A DNA stretch of 57,597 bases from Zancudomyces culisetae (lineage: Eukaryota; Kickxellomycota; Harpellomycetes; Harpellales; Legeriomycetaceae), in contig LSSK01001356.1 of the NCBI GenBank assembly GCA_001969505.1, positions 1-57,597 of the forward strand, read 5' to 3'. The position numbers and the translations under genes were made by a program. Below the pieces are notes generated by a model. The model saw only the letters and a list, made by a program, of their open reading frames with translations, made no database searches and had not been told where the DNA came from. Below are positions 12,477-25,391 of this stretch, in pieces (within the stretch, counting starts at the first letter, position 1; each line of letters begins with the position of its first letter).

Positions 12477-13105
12477 AGAGTACCATTTTTTTGTTATAAT
12501 ATAGACGCCAAGTTTTCTATACGTGTGAACTTTTAGCGTCAAAGGATTGGCTTTATGGTATTTTTGTAAAAGTATTCAGTTGAGTTTTTTTGTTTTTTTT
12601 AAAAGCATACATACATGTTACACGCAACCTGTTCATATAAGAAGCTAACGGAAAAATTGCTTTTATTGAACGGGGTGGTATAAGAGGTCAACCACCGATG
12701 TTAAAGATAGGGGATTCCAACAGTCTAACCTTCCAAGACAATAAGCATGGTCGATGTTGAGGTATAGACTCGCAATGTGGCCCATTTCCTGGTCTATCAC
12801 TAATGCTGTACAAGCAATGGGCTAATTTTTTTATTATACATTTAAGTGGTTATTTGGCTTAGGATTATGTACATCAGCAAAAAAAAATTGTCAATAAAAG
12901 CATCCAATGAAATAATCGATAAAATGCCGAAAACAAGAAAAACTGCTTAACCTGCTACATTTTATTTTATTTTATTTTATTTCTTGTAAGATGAAGCTCT
13001 AAAACAAAGATATTGCAAAAATATAGTAACTGTTAAATAAAAAATCTTGGCCCGAATTTACCATTGGAAAAAAAAGGGAAAGATAAGAAATATCAGCAAG
13101 AAAAG
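12477..13105. other. Intergenic region SNRNP40-MIS12
   Basis: This 629-bp spacer between two plus-strand genes has no coding exon that I could find. It contains a TTTTA pentamer run at about 12958-12982. Confidence 0.55.
12958..12982. repeat. (TTTTA)n microsatellite, about 5 units
   Basis: A perfect pentamer run of ATTTTATTTTATTTT type lies about 125 bp before the MIS12 start. The same motif recurs at about 25363-25391. Confidence 0.85.
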
Positions 13106-14360
13106 ATGGATGGTCACGAAGAATATAGCCAAACAATCAGTGAAAATTCGGTTTCCCCTGAACAAACTATAGGTGATTCATTTAGAAGGATTGATCAGAG
13201 GGATCAAGCCAAAAAGAAATTCAGGGTAAAATACCCACCAAACCAGTCGATCATAGAAAAAGTTGTAGAGCATTTTGAATTTATCCCAATCAATTTCATT
13301 GACGAAATAACAAACTCGGCGAACGATTCCATATATCAACTTACAAATGAACTTAAAACACGTATCGAGAGCCAATTGGGAGTAAGCGAAGAAACGGATA
13401 AGGTACACCTTTTGCCTTAATATTATCTCTGAAACAAAAAATATAAATAACATTTTAGCTTGAAATTCAAATATAGGCTATTCATGAATTGGAAACTCTG
13501 CTAGAACATAGCGTAGACAATGCATTTGATCACTTTGAACTGTATGCCCTACGAAACATTTTCAACATTCCCGATGGTTTAGAAAAATACATTGAATTTC
13601 CGTACTCTAATGTAAGCATTCTCGCTAGTACCATACCAGCCTACTTGTAGTGGCAACCATTCGAGTTTTCATTGTTAATCGCATACGATCTTTCTTTAAC
13701 TTATCACACGATGAAACAAACACGGTTACCAATCATAGCTTAACATAATAATAATCTAATAAATAACAAACAGAAACATGCAGTGAGCGAAAACGGAGTG
13801 GATAGCAATGAAAAAGTTCAAGAACTGGTTGAAGTTTATAAGGACTTGTACAAGGTATTCACAATTTGTCTATTCATAGATACTCTGTCCACTAGACTGA
13901 TCATTCAGTTGATTGGAAAATATATATATATATTGAGAAATATATAATTTGCTATTAATACTGACAACTAACATTCTATAATGTATATCAGGAGAAGCAG
14001 CTTGGAGTAACATTAGAAAATACACTTTCGGAGCTTGAGCACCAGGTGAAGGCTCTAAGGGATTTAGACCAAGCACTAAAACAAATAAACCTTGTATCAG
14101 AAAATTCTCAAAGTGACGGCTCCGGTATTTCACGTAAGCTTAGTATTTTTTCTTCTTCTGTAATAGTGGTATTTATAACTTTATTTTTTGTTGAAATAGC
14201 ACAAGAAATGGCAGATAACCTAACTCGTATTCAGGCACAATTAAACCAGATCAGCTCAGTCTCCTCCCAAATCGAAAAACTAACACGAAGCGATGACTTT
14301 ATTAAATCTACCCAGACTTTTTCGGGGATAGACAAGCTAATATCACATTTTGATGTGTGA
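13106..14360 (+). CDS. MIS12: Kinetochore protein Mis12/Mtw1
   Basis: Five exons, 13106-13402, 13477-13611, 13774-13854, 13992-14133 and 14200-14360, give 271 residues with all phases consistent. The start is the ATG of MDGHEEYSQT; the frame is open further upstream but contains no ATG there. The Mis12 domain begins near residue 60 with VVEHFEFIPINFIDEITNS and continues with HELETLLEHSVDNAFDHFEL and YALRNIFNIPDGLEKYIEF, which match fungal and animal Mis12. The C-terminal half is a predicted coiled coil (VQELVEVYKDLY, LSELEHQVKALRDLDQALKQ, IQAQLNQISSVSSQIEKL). Mis12 is part of the MIND/Mis12 complex linking the inner centromere to the Ndc80 complex. Confidence 0.92.
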
Positions 14361-14923
14361 AACTTGGTGTATTTTTTTCTTGCTATATCCTCACCTTCCA
14401 TATTTTAATTAGCTTTGTAATCTTTTGTTTGTATTTAAAAGTGTACCCTTTTGCGCTTTTTGCATGGAATCGGAACATAAAAAAATGTGAAATATGTATT
14501 AAACATCACCAACCTACTGGAATTTCTGATGGTGAGATGAAAAACAGTACAGCTGGTAAGAAACCACATGTAGGTGTAATATTACGAAGTTTCAAAATTA
14601 TTCCAGAGACAGCACCACATTCATTAGGAAATACATGGTGAGTATAGTAGTGGTTTATCACCATTCATATATCAAAAGATAGTTGCAATATTACTAAAAA
14701 GAACTTTGTTATTTCTTATAATGCTAGCTAGCTGCGTCCGATTTTGCCGCTAAGGCCGCTTATTACTATTATTATTTTTAACTGAATAAATTACCAGAAA
14801 ATCCCAAAATACATATTAATTTTTCCACGTTTAACAATCTTAAAAAATAATCAAACTCCACATTACTTTGATTAAATTAACAAAAAAAAACACATGAAAT
14901 AGTCTACCGAATGCTAACACAGA
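14361..14923. other. Intergenic region MIS12 to unidentified gene
   Basis: This 563-bp A+T-rich spacer contains a short open stretch (about 14480-14640) reading KKCEICIKHHQPTG and more. It has a CxxC pair but no start, no convincing splice sites and no recognisable family, so I do not call it a gene. Confidence 0.5.
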
Positions 14924-16978
14924 ATGGAATTCAAAAGCATTCCAAAAGGAATGTTAGAATTAACGCTAGGAAACATCTACTTGGAGATTTGCAAGCGTGC
15001 TAACACAGGCGGAAAAAAGATAAAATACCTGCTAGATACATACTCGGAATTCGAATCGCATCTAACCCAGCTGGCACACAAGGTATACGAAATAAAATAC
15101 ATATCTGACCTATTTTTGCACGCTGTAGAGTTTGTTCTTGAGGTTTTATTAGTTTGAACGCGTGTCGTATTTACCGTTTAAGAGCAAGTGCTATTCAGGA
15201 TACTTTTTGTTTGATAAAACACACAGACAACACTTTTTTTTATATTAGGACGGATACGAAATGGAGTACGAAAAAACCAAAGAGAAGCTGTGCATAGCTA
15301 TTATCCAAATATACATTATCCATAAACTTGGAAACGAGGAATTGGTCAAACAGGATGCTTTATCAATTCCGATGATGGATATAATTAATGAATCGCTTAA
15401 TAAGTGCGCTACAAATGCAGAAAATACCAAAATTTTGAAAATATTTGCAACACGGCTTGATATAATGAGACTAAAAAAAGTAAGCTCCTGAAATATATTA
15501 AGGTTTTACGGTATATCCTGCTGCTACTACTACTACTATCAACTACTACTATTTCTAATACAAAATATGTTATTTTTCTATCTACCTGAGCTAGATTGAA
15601 AAAAGCAAAGCTATCCAGCTACTGGATAATATTTTATTATACCCGGATAATCTCCACGAGAAGAAAAACCCTGTATATAAGAAATCTGACAATTGTGCTG
15701 AGGAAATCGACGAAAACGTGCGTATTTTGAAGTTTGTTCCTAGCATGATCAATAAACCTCAGTGCTTCAGGCTTGACTTGATCTGTATTATATTTTATTT
15801 TTATAAATATAATAGGTGGCTTTTATGGATAATATAGTTGACTTGGAGAGTGTGTGGACCGATTCTGTTGCAAACTCTATCAAGGTTTGTTGCACTGTTC
15901 TCATATTATATATTATATACTCTATCTTTAATTTGATACCAGGGCTTGAATAGCTAGAATATGATTGAGATACCAACAAAAATAAAATAGACATTGACCT
16001 CAGACGAAAATTTTGCCAGAAAACTGGTGATGAATACGCTAGAACTTTCCATGTTGGGGCCAATCACATTATCTAAACAAAATGTAACTATTTTTTGAAG
16101 GATATAATCGTAGCTATTATATATGACTGGGCTTTTTCAGTGTTGGTGAACTGGGAATGATACGTATTTGAAAAACGATATAATATTATAGAAAACGGCC
16201 AAGTTACTTGATCTTGTTAAGGACTTTAGTGTATTATTTGCTCCATTTTGTGATAAATCTGGTCTTTATCTTGAAAATTGCTTTGAGTTATTAACAGTCA
16301 TTTGTAAAAGGCACCTTGATAAAAAAACCTTCAACAGGTAACAGTACACACATCTACTTTTTACAACGGCCCATAAATTTATTGCATGGCATATTGGATT
16401 ATGTATATGTTTATAGATGCATCTATATATAAGAGTGTATATCTTAGACCTTGATATTCAAGTATGACTCTATAAAACATACCAATTAGGACACTCCAGG
16501 GCCTATTGGTTGGTCTAAGCAACACATTATCTCATAATAGAATTATTGAGCTCTTTTTTGCAAGAATTGAGGATATAAGTACAGAGACGTTTTATAAATA
16601 CCTCAATGCCACCGAATCTCTATGCAGAAAAAATGAGTCAATACGAAATGTTCGTGACTATCACGCTAAAATGGTAAAAAAAAATTTGAATGTATTTTTA
16701 TCGCGTTTGTATAGATATCGGCAATATTTACAATTAATGCTTTTGAGTATCTGATTTCACCTGTTAGCGGGAATCAATGCAGAAAATTTTTTAACAGAAA
16801 ATAACCAAATGCTTAACTGGCTACATTTTAATAGACGTGTGTATTATTTAAAACCTTAATAATGAGGAATATAATCAGTGTACCAGATTTCAAGATTGAA
16901 CTTTCATCATTTTGCTTGTCAAACACAAGTATAAGAGAAGCTATAGATTTATACTCCTTGATATCGGAACAGATATGA
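14924..16978 (+). CDS. Unidentified multi-exon, helix-rich protein (3' end uncertain)
   Basis: I do not recognise this protein. Seven consecutive exons are well supported by GT-AG sites and consistent phase: 14924-15082, 15249-15479, 15595-15717, 15816-15884, 15991-16083, 16192-16337 and 16490-16673, about 335 residues from MEFKSIPKGMLELTLGN onward. The translation is rich in leucine, isoleucine and lysine with regularly spaced hydrophobics (LLDLVKDFSVLFAPF, ENCFELLTVICKRHL, LQGLLVGLSNTLSHNRIIEL), which suggests an all-helical, possibly HEAT-like repeat protein. No motif names a function. Exon 3 ends at a GTGCGT donor. A possible ending uses exons 16798-16838 and 16879-16978, closing at TGA, but that needs a 40-nt intron, much shorter than the others. 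The protein may instead run on through the open segments at 17136-17550. It is followed by RMND5 on the same strand. Confidence 0.65.
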
Positions 16979-17135
16979 TAGTACGGAAAGGCCTGCTTAA
17001 CACCCAAAAGAACAAAGTATAATTGTTTCGTTTAAAGACTTTTTTATTTTTTATTTTGCTGCAACACCCTCACTATAAGCTAGCCCTGAGTATGGTATAA
17101 CATTCTCTTTTATCTATTTTTGTATTTTTATTCGT

Positions 17136-17550
17136 TTTAGCTGTTTGCCCAAAATTGGCCAACGAAAAATAAGACACAAAACGATATCTACATTGCGCAC
17201 AAGAAGTTGCCTGGTAACTTTGGATATACTATGTTCAAAATATGTATACCTTAACGAAGTTGTAATTTTCTGCGTTTGGGTTCACTTTTTAATGAGAACT
17301 GCAATAGTCAACTTTTTGGAGTGCTAATTACTTGTTGTGCTTTCAATGAGGGGAATGGAGCTTGGAAGACGTGAAGCATTTTAAAATAAATTCTTTTCTG
17401 CAAAATACATTTTTTACTTTCCATGTAAATAATAGCCTGGCAGAGTATATGAAAATAGGACACATACTAGGATCTTATCTGCAAACCCACAACCTTTTGC
17501 TAAAAATAGATGTTTTAAACAGCATGAAAAATGCAACATTTCTGGGTTAG
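17136..17550 (+). other. Possible 3' exons of the unidentified gene
   Basis: Two open segments look coding-like but could not be joined with certainty. One starts after the acceptor TTTTAG at about 17140 (LPKIGQRKIRHKTISTLRT, then LVTLDILCSKYVYLNE). The other, about 17350-17550, reads EWSLEDVKHFKINSFLQN and HILGSYLQTHNLLLKIDVL before a stop. Their composition resembles the upstream helix-rich exons. They may be the true C-terminus of that protein or remnants of it. Confidence 0.35.
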
Positions 17551-18121
17551 GAGTATGTAACCACATGCACTAACAATAGATGACACCCCCCCCCAACCTA
17601 TACAACTGAGGAACAGGAAAATGAAATGGGAGAATGAGATAAACACGTTTCCAGACGTTACAAGTATACTTTTGTTTTTATATTTTCCTTCCTCTTCCCA
17701 TTACTTGTGGTTTTTTCTGGGGGTGCGAGTACTAGTCAGCATACTTTAGCCAGAGTATTACAATTAATATTTTTGGGAGAAGGTGGAGCTTTTTTTTTGC
17801 AATTATTTTCTGCATCCAATTTTTAGAAGCGGAGTGCAATTGTAAACATTTACGAGTAAAGGAAAGGTGCAAATTGAATAACTGAGAAGTTCTCTCTGGT
17901 TTTCTCTCCTCCAATAAACAATCCACTGGGTCGTAAAACCAGAGCCCAGAACCAGCAAATAAAATGCTGGCTATTATTGGGGCTTTGGAAAAAAAGCGGT
18001 TTATTAACACAAATAAAAAGCCAAAAGCACAAAGTTTAATTAAAGAAAAGGATTCAAGCTCTGTTCATTAGAATTAGACGTTTTTTAAATTGAAACGCAG
18101 GCGACAAAATTGTACAAAGGT
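17551..18121. other. Intergenic region upstream of RMND5
   Basis: This 571-bp spacer includes a run of ten or so cytosines at about 17586-17594. No coding exon was seen. Confidence 0.5.
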
Positions 18122-19585
18122 ATGGACGTTATCTTGAAGGAAAACATAAGATTGCTAAAGGTTCAAAATGACGCTAGAGCATACTGTGAAAATACTATCG
18201 ATGCGCTGATAAACAAAGTTCAAGAGGCGAAAAGGTTAAAACAGCAGGGAGGTGGTAAGTGTTAGTGTTCATCTACATGCGAACACAGGTGATAAATGGT
18301 ATACCATTTAATAACTGGGAAATCGCCAGAAACTGGGGCCATATACAAAACATTTTTTTAAATGGCCTAAACCTAAAGGTGAAAATGATAATATAGATGG
18401 ACCAGATTTACAGGAACTAGAAAAAAACACTGCGACCACGTTAGAAGGCCTAAAGCACAAACATCGAGAGTTATATCAAAATGTGTCTAAGCAGGGAAAG
18501 GCGCTTGATAAGGTAGTTTTTTATTTTATTTTGACAGATTGTGTTGGTGTTTATATTGAAAGAACAAACCAAATATCGTGCTATAATCTGGAACATAATA
18601 GGTGTTCAAAATGGATTTAAATACAATAAGCCAAGATGAAAGTCCTTTTGATAAACGACCAGGAATAATTGACAAGCAAGTGGCGATGCACTTTTTGCGA
18701 AATGGGAAGTTTGCGATTGCAGAAGAGTTTATACGAGAAGCAAAGGTAGATATAACACCAGAGTTCAAGAAGCAGTTCAAACAATTACGAGACATAGTCA
18801 ACGAGCTGGAAGAACACCAGCTGAACTCGGCTTTTCACTGGGTTAAACAGCATCAAAAAGAACTAGAGAAATATGGACTCAAACTGGAATTTGAATTACA
18901 CAAACACAAGTATTTGATGTATTTATATGAAGGAAAAACACGAGAAGCGTGTGTATATTCAACAAAACATCTTTCGAAGTATCTTAAGCCAACAGCAATT
19001 ACAGCAAGGTCATCTACATACCAAGATGCAACACAAGGAGAACCACCCACATCAGAAATGGAACCACACCCATATGCTGCAGAGACACGAAAGCTGATGG
19101 GTGCGCTTGTATACGCAAAACGGTTGGCAGACTCGCCATACAAAGATCTTTTCACTAGTCATTCATGGAAGTTACTGATTCACCAATTCAGTCAGGCCTT
19201 TTGTGTATTGTCGGGGCTCCCCTTGAATCCACCATTAGCAATAATATCAGATGCAGGGGTTATCGCTCTGCCTGTAATATCCAAGATGTCTCAGCTAATG
19301 CGTGATAAAAAAGCGGACTGGTCAACTCAAACAGAGCTGGCTGCTGAGATTCAACTACCTGATAACCTCTGCTTCCATTCTGTCTTTGCATGTCCAGTAA
19401 GCAAAGAACAATCGACCGAGCTGAACCCACCTATGATGCTGCCGTGTGGCCACGTAATCTGTAAGGAAAGTTTGGAGAAACTGGCGGGTTCTGCGAGACC
19501 ATCTTTGTCAACTGGAAGCCGTTTCAAGTGCCCATACTGTCCAGGAACATCCACTGTATCTGATGCAAAAAGCGTGTTTTTTTAA
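18122..19585 (+). CDS. RMD5: RMND5/Gid2-type E3 ubiquitin ligase subunit (CTLH complex)
   Basis: Three exons, 18122-18254, 18379-18512 and 18602-19585, encode 416 residues. The protein is one of the two RING-like subunits of the GID/CTLH ubiquitin ligase, which in yeast degrades gluconeogenic enzymes. It has a LisH-like segment (IIDKQVAMHFLRNGKFAIAE), a CTLH segment (LRDIVNELEEHQLNSAFHWV), the CRA region (LMGALVYAKRLADSPYKDL) and a C-terminal Gid2-type RING. The RING is degenerate as usual for the family: ACPVS has only C353 of the first pair, followed by LPCGHVIC (C371, H373, C376) and FKCPYCP (C399, C402). The ending DAKSVFF matches the DAKQIFF end of animal RMND5A. The acceptor before exon 2 is AAAG rather than the usual TAG. 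Confidence 0.93.
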
Positions 19586-20000
19586 AAAACAAAAAAAAAT
19601 ATCCGTCCTGTTCTCTACATTCAGCTGCCCTTTTTCGGGTTGGCGGTTTTTCAATCCAACGAAGCAAGAGCGTGTCTTGAAGTGGGATTTTAGGGGAGAT
19701 TTGTAATTTATATATACTCATATCTTCATGACATTTGTCTCGTTTCAAAAAATATCTTTAGTGAGTATATTTTTAGCCTAAAGTCGGCGAACCGATTGAA
19801 AATACAATATAAAACAGAATAAATTTATAAAAAATACATTAACAAAACCCTAACTCGAGAATAAAAGTCATTCTGGTATTCATAGTAAACCAAACCAAAC
19901 CAAACCATAAAGGGTTGCGATAACCACCAAAGTAGATGGCTTATCACATACAGATTTTCGTTTGTCCAGTATGTTCTCGTATGTGATTTAAATTCTTCGA
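19586..20000. other. Intergenic region between RMND5 and the small minus-strand ORF
   Basis: This 415-bp tail-to-tail spacer contains a short AAACC run (about 19891-19907). No coding signal was seen. Confidence 0.5.
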
Positions 20001-20222
20001 TTAGCTAGGTCTCGACCTAAATCGAAACGAAACTGGCTTGTCAAGCCCAAATACTGGCCTCTCGAACCCCAACTGTGTGTGATACTGTGAAACATTCGCT
20101 CTATACTTTTCTATGAGGTTTTTTTGATACTCCAGCTTTGCATGTGTTGGGTCAAAGTTGAGGTGATCAAAATACATGTTTATAGAGTCTGTTCTAAATC
20201 CACAGGTAGGACAGGCGTTCAT
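20001..20222 (-). CDS. Small putative zinc-binding protein, 73 residues
   Basis: This compact single-exon frame has an ATG and a TAG stop region on the minus strand. The N-terminus is MNACPTCGFRTDSINMYFDH, with CxxC at residues 4-7 and histidines at about 20 and 27, spaced roughly like a C2H2 zinc finger. The rest is charged and polar (LIEKYRANVSQYHTQLGF) and ends in a basic tail (FRFRSRPS). The composition is protein-like, and the finger-like pattern at the very start makes chance less likely. I do not recognise a family and cannot assign a function. It is convergent with RMND5. Confidence 0.55.
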   Translation of the reverse strand: MNACPTCGFRTDSINMYFDHLNFDPTHAKLEYQKNLIEKYRANVSQYHTQLGFERPVFGLDKPVSFRFRSRPS

Positions 20223-23200
20223 TTTAGGCTATTAGTCTTTGTTTTTGTGTTTCCAGTGATATAATATTACAATACTGCTTGCTTGTGTTTTCCTCTTATT
20301 AGCCAGGATACTCTGCACTCTTCTTGTATGCTACCTATGCTCGTGGTGTTATGACAATACCTTTAGAATACTACAATGAGGTTGGCACTTTTTCTTCGAA
20401 ACCTCTAGTTTAGGAAAAACTCATGGAATCAAGGAGGTGTATATTTAAAGAAAAGCTGGTGCCGACATACGACGTTTTATTTAAACACTACCTTGACTTC
20501 TGATATACTTGAAACCCACTAAAGTCTCCTTTTTTTTTCGTAATGTTTTAACTCTGCTGTTAGGTAAGATTAAATATTGTTACTATTTTCATTGGCGAAA
20601 AAAAAAATATATTGATTTATCGCTTAGGTCAAATTATATAATAAATCAGAGTGTAATACCTTCAAAAGGACCACCCGAGTTACCACTGTCTAGTATATTG
20701 ATTCTCCCGCTTATGTAATAACACTGGAAATGCTATTATGATAAGAGCTGTTGCAAACACAGTATACTGTAGTCTTGTATTTTTCTAAAACCACATGAAA
20801 AAAAACTGGCTGTTTATATTTAGATAAATCTTCAAGTTGACCAACTTGTCCCTCGTTTGCTTTGATCAATCCTGGGCTATTTCAAATAATATTCCATGTG
20901 AGGTAGCAACACAATGGCAATTTGTTATTTCCTATTTTTCTTTTTGTAATTCTATTTATAAAACAAAATACATTCGTGATTTTCTTTTTCGTTAATTGCT
21001 GAAAAAAAAATTTTTTTCTGTGAATAGCATTAAAAAATGCAATATTAAAATTTTAAATGAGGGGTTGAAAAATGGAAATTTTCCAATAGAAAGCTCTCGA
21101 TTCATGGAGCCAGGTGTAGGATCCTCTTCTCCTCCTCCTCCAATTTAGTCTATCTATAATTTTATGAAAAGCAAATCAAAACTGAACAAAATCGCATTTA
21201 ATTTATGTCCCAAAAATACCACAGTGTTTTGTTCTAACCCCCTCCTCCATTATTCGGTTTTGGAACATTAAAACAGCATGAAAAAAAAAACCAAACCCCT
21301 ATTTTTGTACACTCTGCTTCCCCAAACTCAAACTGCAAGACCTTGCTACCTTTGTTTCGTTTTGGTTTTGTTGTCTCGGGTTTCAGGTTGTAGGAAACCT
21401 GTACACTTTTCTTGAAAATCTGCTCACATTTCCTTTACGTAAACTAAACCATTTAATTTCAGAAAAGCATGAAAAAATGAAAATGAAGCAAAAATGAAAA
21501 ACCTTGGACTGTTTTCTTTTTTTTTTTGATGAATGCAGGTTCATTGTCCTTCCAGCCTGCAACATTTTTGTCAAATAAAAGTTAATTACCAGATAATTTG
21601 TTCGGATATTTGACGCCTGCAAATTTTTTCTCCAATAAACTTTGCCAAAAAGAAAAAAGATGAGTATGCGTTATCATGGTAGCGAAATATTGAAGTAAAA
21701 CACAAGTTTTTCGATATTGGTATTCATAATCTAAATAGGTTTGGCTTTGATTTGTGGGATGAGTGTATTAAATACCGAAACAGATTTTGTCTAAGTATCG
21801 CTAATCAAACTGCTTGAAGTTATGCAAATGTTACAGCGGTCTAGCTTTTGTTTAGTTTTATTGATGGCCATCGATTTTTTAAAGCAACTTAGAGGTGAAC
21901 ACTATATTAAAAAAAAGCCTTCAGAATGCATAAAGTCAAGACTCAGGCTGGCATAAGGCTGATCATGTTGGTCAGATTAGCTCAAAATTTGCACAAAAAA
22001 AGATCCAAGGAGCTGGGTTCTTTTCCTCGCAATTTCTAGTCAGCAGTTGCTACTGCGACCTATTTCCCAAACTGGGAACAAGTTAGTCATACGTATACCA
22101 CATGCTCTAATATATTCTTGGAAATAAAAGAAATGAATTAAAAACAGTCTTAATTTTATCAAGCTATGATAATCAACAAAACAAAATCAATAGAGGTGAA
22201 GTGGTACCACCATGTGAAGATCTTTTCTCCTCTCTTGTTCCAATCATGTCACATCACGGTTTGACATTTGTTTTGGTTCATACAGAGCAAGTATAACAAC
22301 CATCTTAAAAATATTCACAATATTGTGGTACTTTTTGGTTTAAATACCAGACAATACGACAAATAAACTACAAGAATATTAGTCTGTATAATACAGTACT
22401 TTTTTTATCTGCCCAGAACGAGTAGCATATAATATTATACGTACCAAATACTTAGATATACAATTTAATAAGCAAACCGAACATGGTCATTAAATAACCA
22501 ACTAGACTACATCTATTTTATGTGAGGTTTATCATTATTATAAAAAACAAAAGAAATGCCGTTTTTAGACATAACAATCTATTTCAAAGCAAAACTCTTA
22601 TTAGCTGAGTGGATAACTGATTTTTTATCTTTGTCCTTCAATATACCAACTTGTTTCGTTAATCTATCTCCTTCTTTTTGTTCATTGCGTTTAAAATAGA
22701 CTTAATTTTGTGTAACCCACATGAACGCTGTGACTCTTTATTTAGTGATACAACCAAATCAGGTTTTTAGAAAAAAAATATCAGGCTGCTTCAAACATCG
22801 CAGCTGAAATAAACGCAACAAAAAAATTTCTTGCTCTTATATAATCACAGGGCTTCAAATGCAAAGGCAAATTAATTGTGTAACTTCAATCAAGACACGT
22901 GAACCTAGGTGGTACAACAAAGTACGTTAAAAACACATTGGCTCCACAATAATGCAAAAGCTGCAAAAGAGTTGGGGAGGAAGAAATGCAAATTTCTGGA
23001 GTTCTTCAAGAACCAGTACGACCCGCTTGATTGTCCGGCAATGAAAAACATAAGATATTATATACAGTGGTTTCAAGTACATTAAAAGTATGCTCTATTG
23101 GTTTATAAGCTGTATACATCCCATCACGTTTTATCAAATACGTTAATAAATGGGCACTAAGCAGCATTATAACCGTTAACCCAAATTGGCAAGTATTTGA

Positions 23201-24046
23201 GCGTGGAAAAACCCCGTCTCCATTTGCTCTAACTACTCGACTCATAGGTTAGAACGGAGATATTGTAATGTTTGATTAGTATACAAAGCCATATTGCTTG
23301 TAATTTGTTATATTCCCCTGGTTTATCTATTAAGCTAATTGCCATCCTCCCCCAACGATAACAAAATGTATTTAAAAATGCTAATCTGTCCCTTCTTGCC
23401 GAGAGTCCCGTCTATTTCAGTTCAGACTTTTCCACAATTTTTGTTCTTTGCTCTTTGGTTATTAGCATTGCAACACCACAAATAAATATATTGGGTGTAT
23501 ACCAACAAAACTCAGTCTATTTAGAGTAGTTAAACATAATCTAGATAACATTAAAATGTGTTTCACCAACCAACTACGGTGCAAGTTCTAGAAGCCCAGT
23601 AGCACTAACCTAAGCACGTACCTATAGGATTTTTTAAGAGGTATGTTGATGTCAAAATATGTAATACAGGCTAAACACCGATACTCTAATATTTGGAGCT
23701 AATTGCAGTTCGCAGTTATCAAAGAATTCATTATAACCTATAAATACTTGTGAAGTATAGGGACCTCTCCGATGAATGGTCATCACATAGCTAAATGTAA
23801 ATAAAATAATATGCATCCAGACCCAAGTATATATGAATGTGGAAATTTGCTTCATCCTACCTCGATTCCGCCCCGTTCTTGTACTCCTTGCAAAACCACG
23901 CTCAGTTAGATTGTGTTATTTTTAGAAGGAGTGGGTACAGCAGAACGTGTATTTTATATGGATTCTTTACACCGGCAGTGATCCAATCCACCAACATCCG
24001 CACAAAAAAAGAACCTGTTTTATTTTATTTTGAGGAATTGGAAATT

Positions 24047-24110
24047 TTTGTTTTAGACATTTGTTTTAGACATTTGTTTTAGATGTTTGTTTTAGATGTT
24101 TGTTTTAGAG
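24047..24110. repeat. Tandem 13-bp repeat, about 5 copies
   Basis: The unit is TTTGTTTTAGACA. Two copies carry ACA at the end, two carry ATG and the last is partial, so a two-by-two block structure is visible. It is intergenic. Confidence 0.9.
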
Positions 24111-25362
24111 TTGGGATATACATTAAAACCCGAACATATTAAATTTAAAACAAAAGCGGAACAGGTAGAAATAGATAACCTCTAATTTTCATTTTACCCC
24201 CAAAGCTCCAGTGAGGGTAGGGTTGACCCACCTTTTGCAATCAACAAATCATTATCCATAGTTCCAACTTTTACCCCTAGCAGAATAGCAGTATGCAGAT
24301 TCAGTTAAATATAGAGTGTATAAACTTGAAATAAGACTGTGTACTTGTTATTAATATCAGAGAATTGGGTGATAAATTCAACCATAAGGCTCTAAACATG
24401 AAAGTGGGAAGCTTATGTTGATGAAAAAGTCAATAACATACGACTACCACCAAGTTATACACAGACTTGGCATATTCCCAACATATGTATCTGTATTACA
24501 AACGCATACACTCATTCATGCTCACTTATTGGTGACTTTAACATTCACAAGAACCGGAGTCATAATCCGAATTTTGGTGGTTATTTTCCCAATGTCGTAC
24601 CATATTTATTACTTTCAACAATACCATGAAATCATTTGGCTAAACTCTACTGTTTTACCTGATATTAACCATGTGTTTTCACTACTATTCAATTGCAAGG
24701 TTTTTTGAAAAATATCCTTAAAAGCCCATCACATTGTAGAGACTGTTAGAAACGACAGGGGGGTAGCAGGCATTTAACAGTAGAAGTTAAAATACGGGAT
24801 AAATATCAGTGGGATTCTCAAAACAATAAACTTCTCTTTCGTTTATGAGGTTGCAAAATAAATGCATGACTTATCCTCAGGTATTTTAACATATTTTGAA
24901 GTCAAGCACAATGTATCGTTTAATTATATGGACACTAAGGCTTATAATAGTTTAAAATGGAGATGAGGGGGCTAAATATTTGTGAATTGGCAATTTGAGT
25001 CGATCCCAACCCAAGCATTAGTTACCACATGCAGAAATAGACAAAAAAAAACTCATACTGATACCACCCATCTGCTACCACAATAATAGCTAGGGTCACG
25101 CATCATTTCATCGATAGGAAGAATAGGTGATGCTTGTAGACCGGTAATCTGATGACTAATGTTATAATACCTACACGCTTGTGGCCGTATTGCTACAGAA
25201 AAACCCGGATCCGAGTTCGAATTTGGAAACAAAGTCTTTTAAAAAACAACAAAGCTAGCAATGTTGAGTTTTTAGTACGATATTGACTGAAAGAGCAAGT
25301 GTGAACTGTAAGATAGTGAGTAAAGGGTGTGGGCTTTGCTGGGTACAGTAGGTAATCGTGGT

Positions 25363-25391
25363 GTTTTATTTTATTTTATTTTATTTTATTT
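25363..25391. repeat. (TTTTA)n microsatellite, about 6 units
   Basis: A perfect pentamer run about 650 bp upstream of LCL3, with the same unit as the array at 12958. Confidence 0.85.

Noticed and set aside
13064-13105. Upstream extension of MIS12 from a TTG codon
   Set aside because: There is no ATG in the extension, and the first ATG at 13106 leaves the whole conserved domain intact.
14480-14640. Open stretch with CEICIKHH, reminiscent of an integrase zinc finger
   Set aside because: No upstream HxH pair, no start, no splice continuity and no further integrase motif. Probably chance or an unrecognisable relic.
25185-25235. tRNA-like B-box sequence (GAGTTCGAATT) in the desert
   Set aside because: The flanking bases do not form a proper T stem, and no acceptor or anticodon stem or clear A box could be paired. 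At best it is a decayed tRNA-derived fragment.
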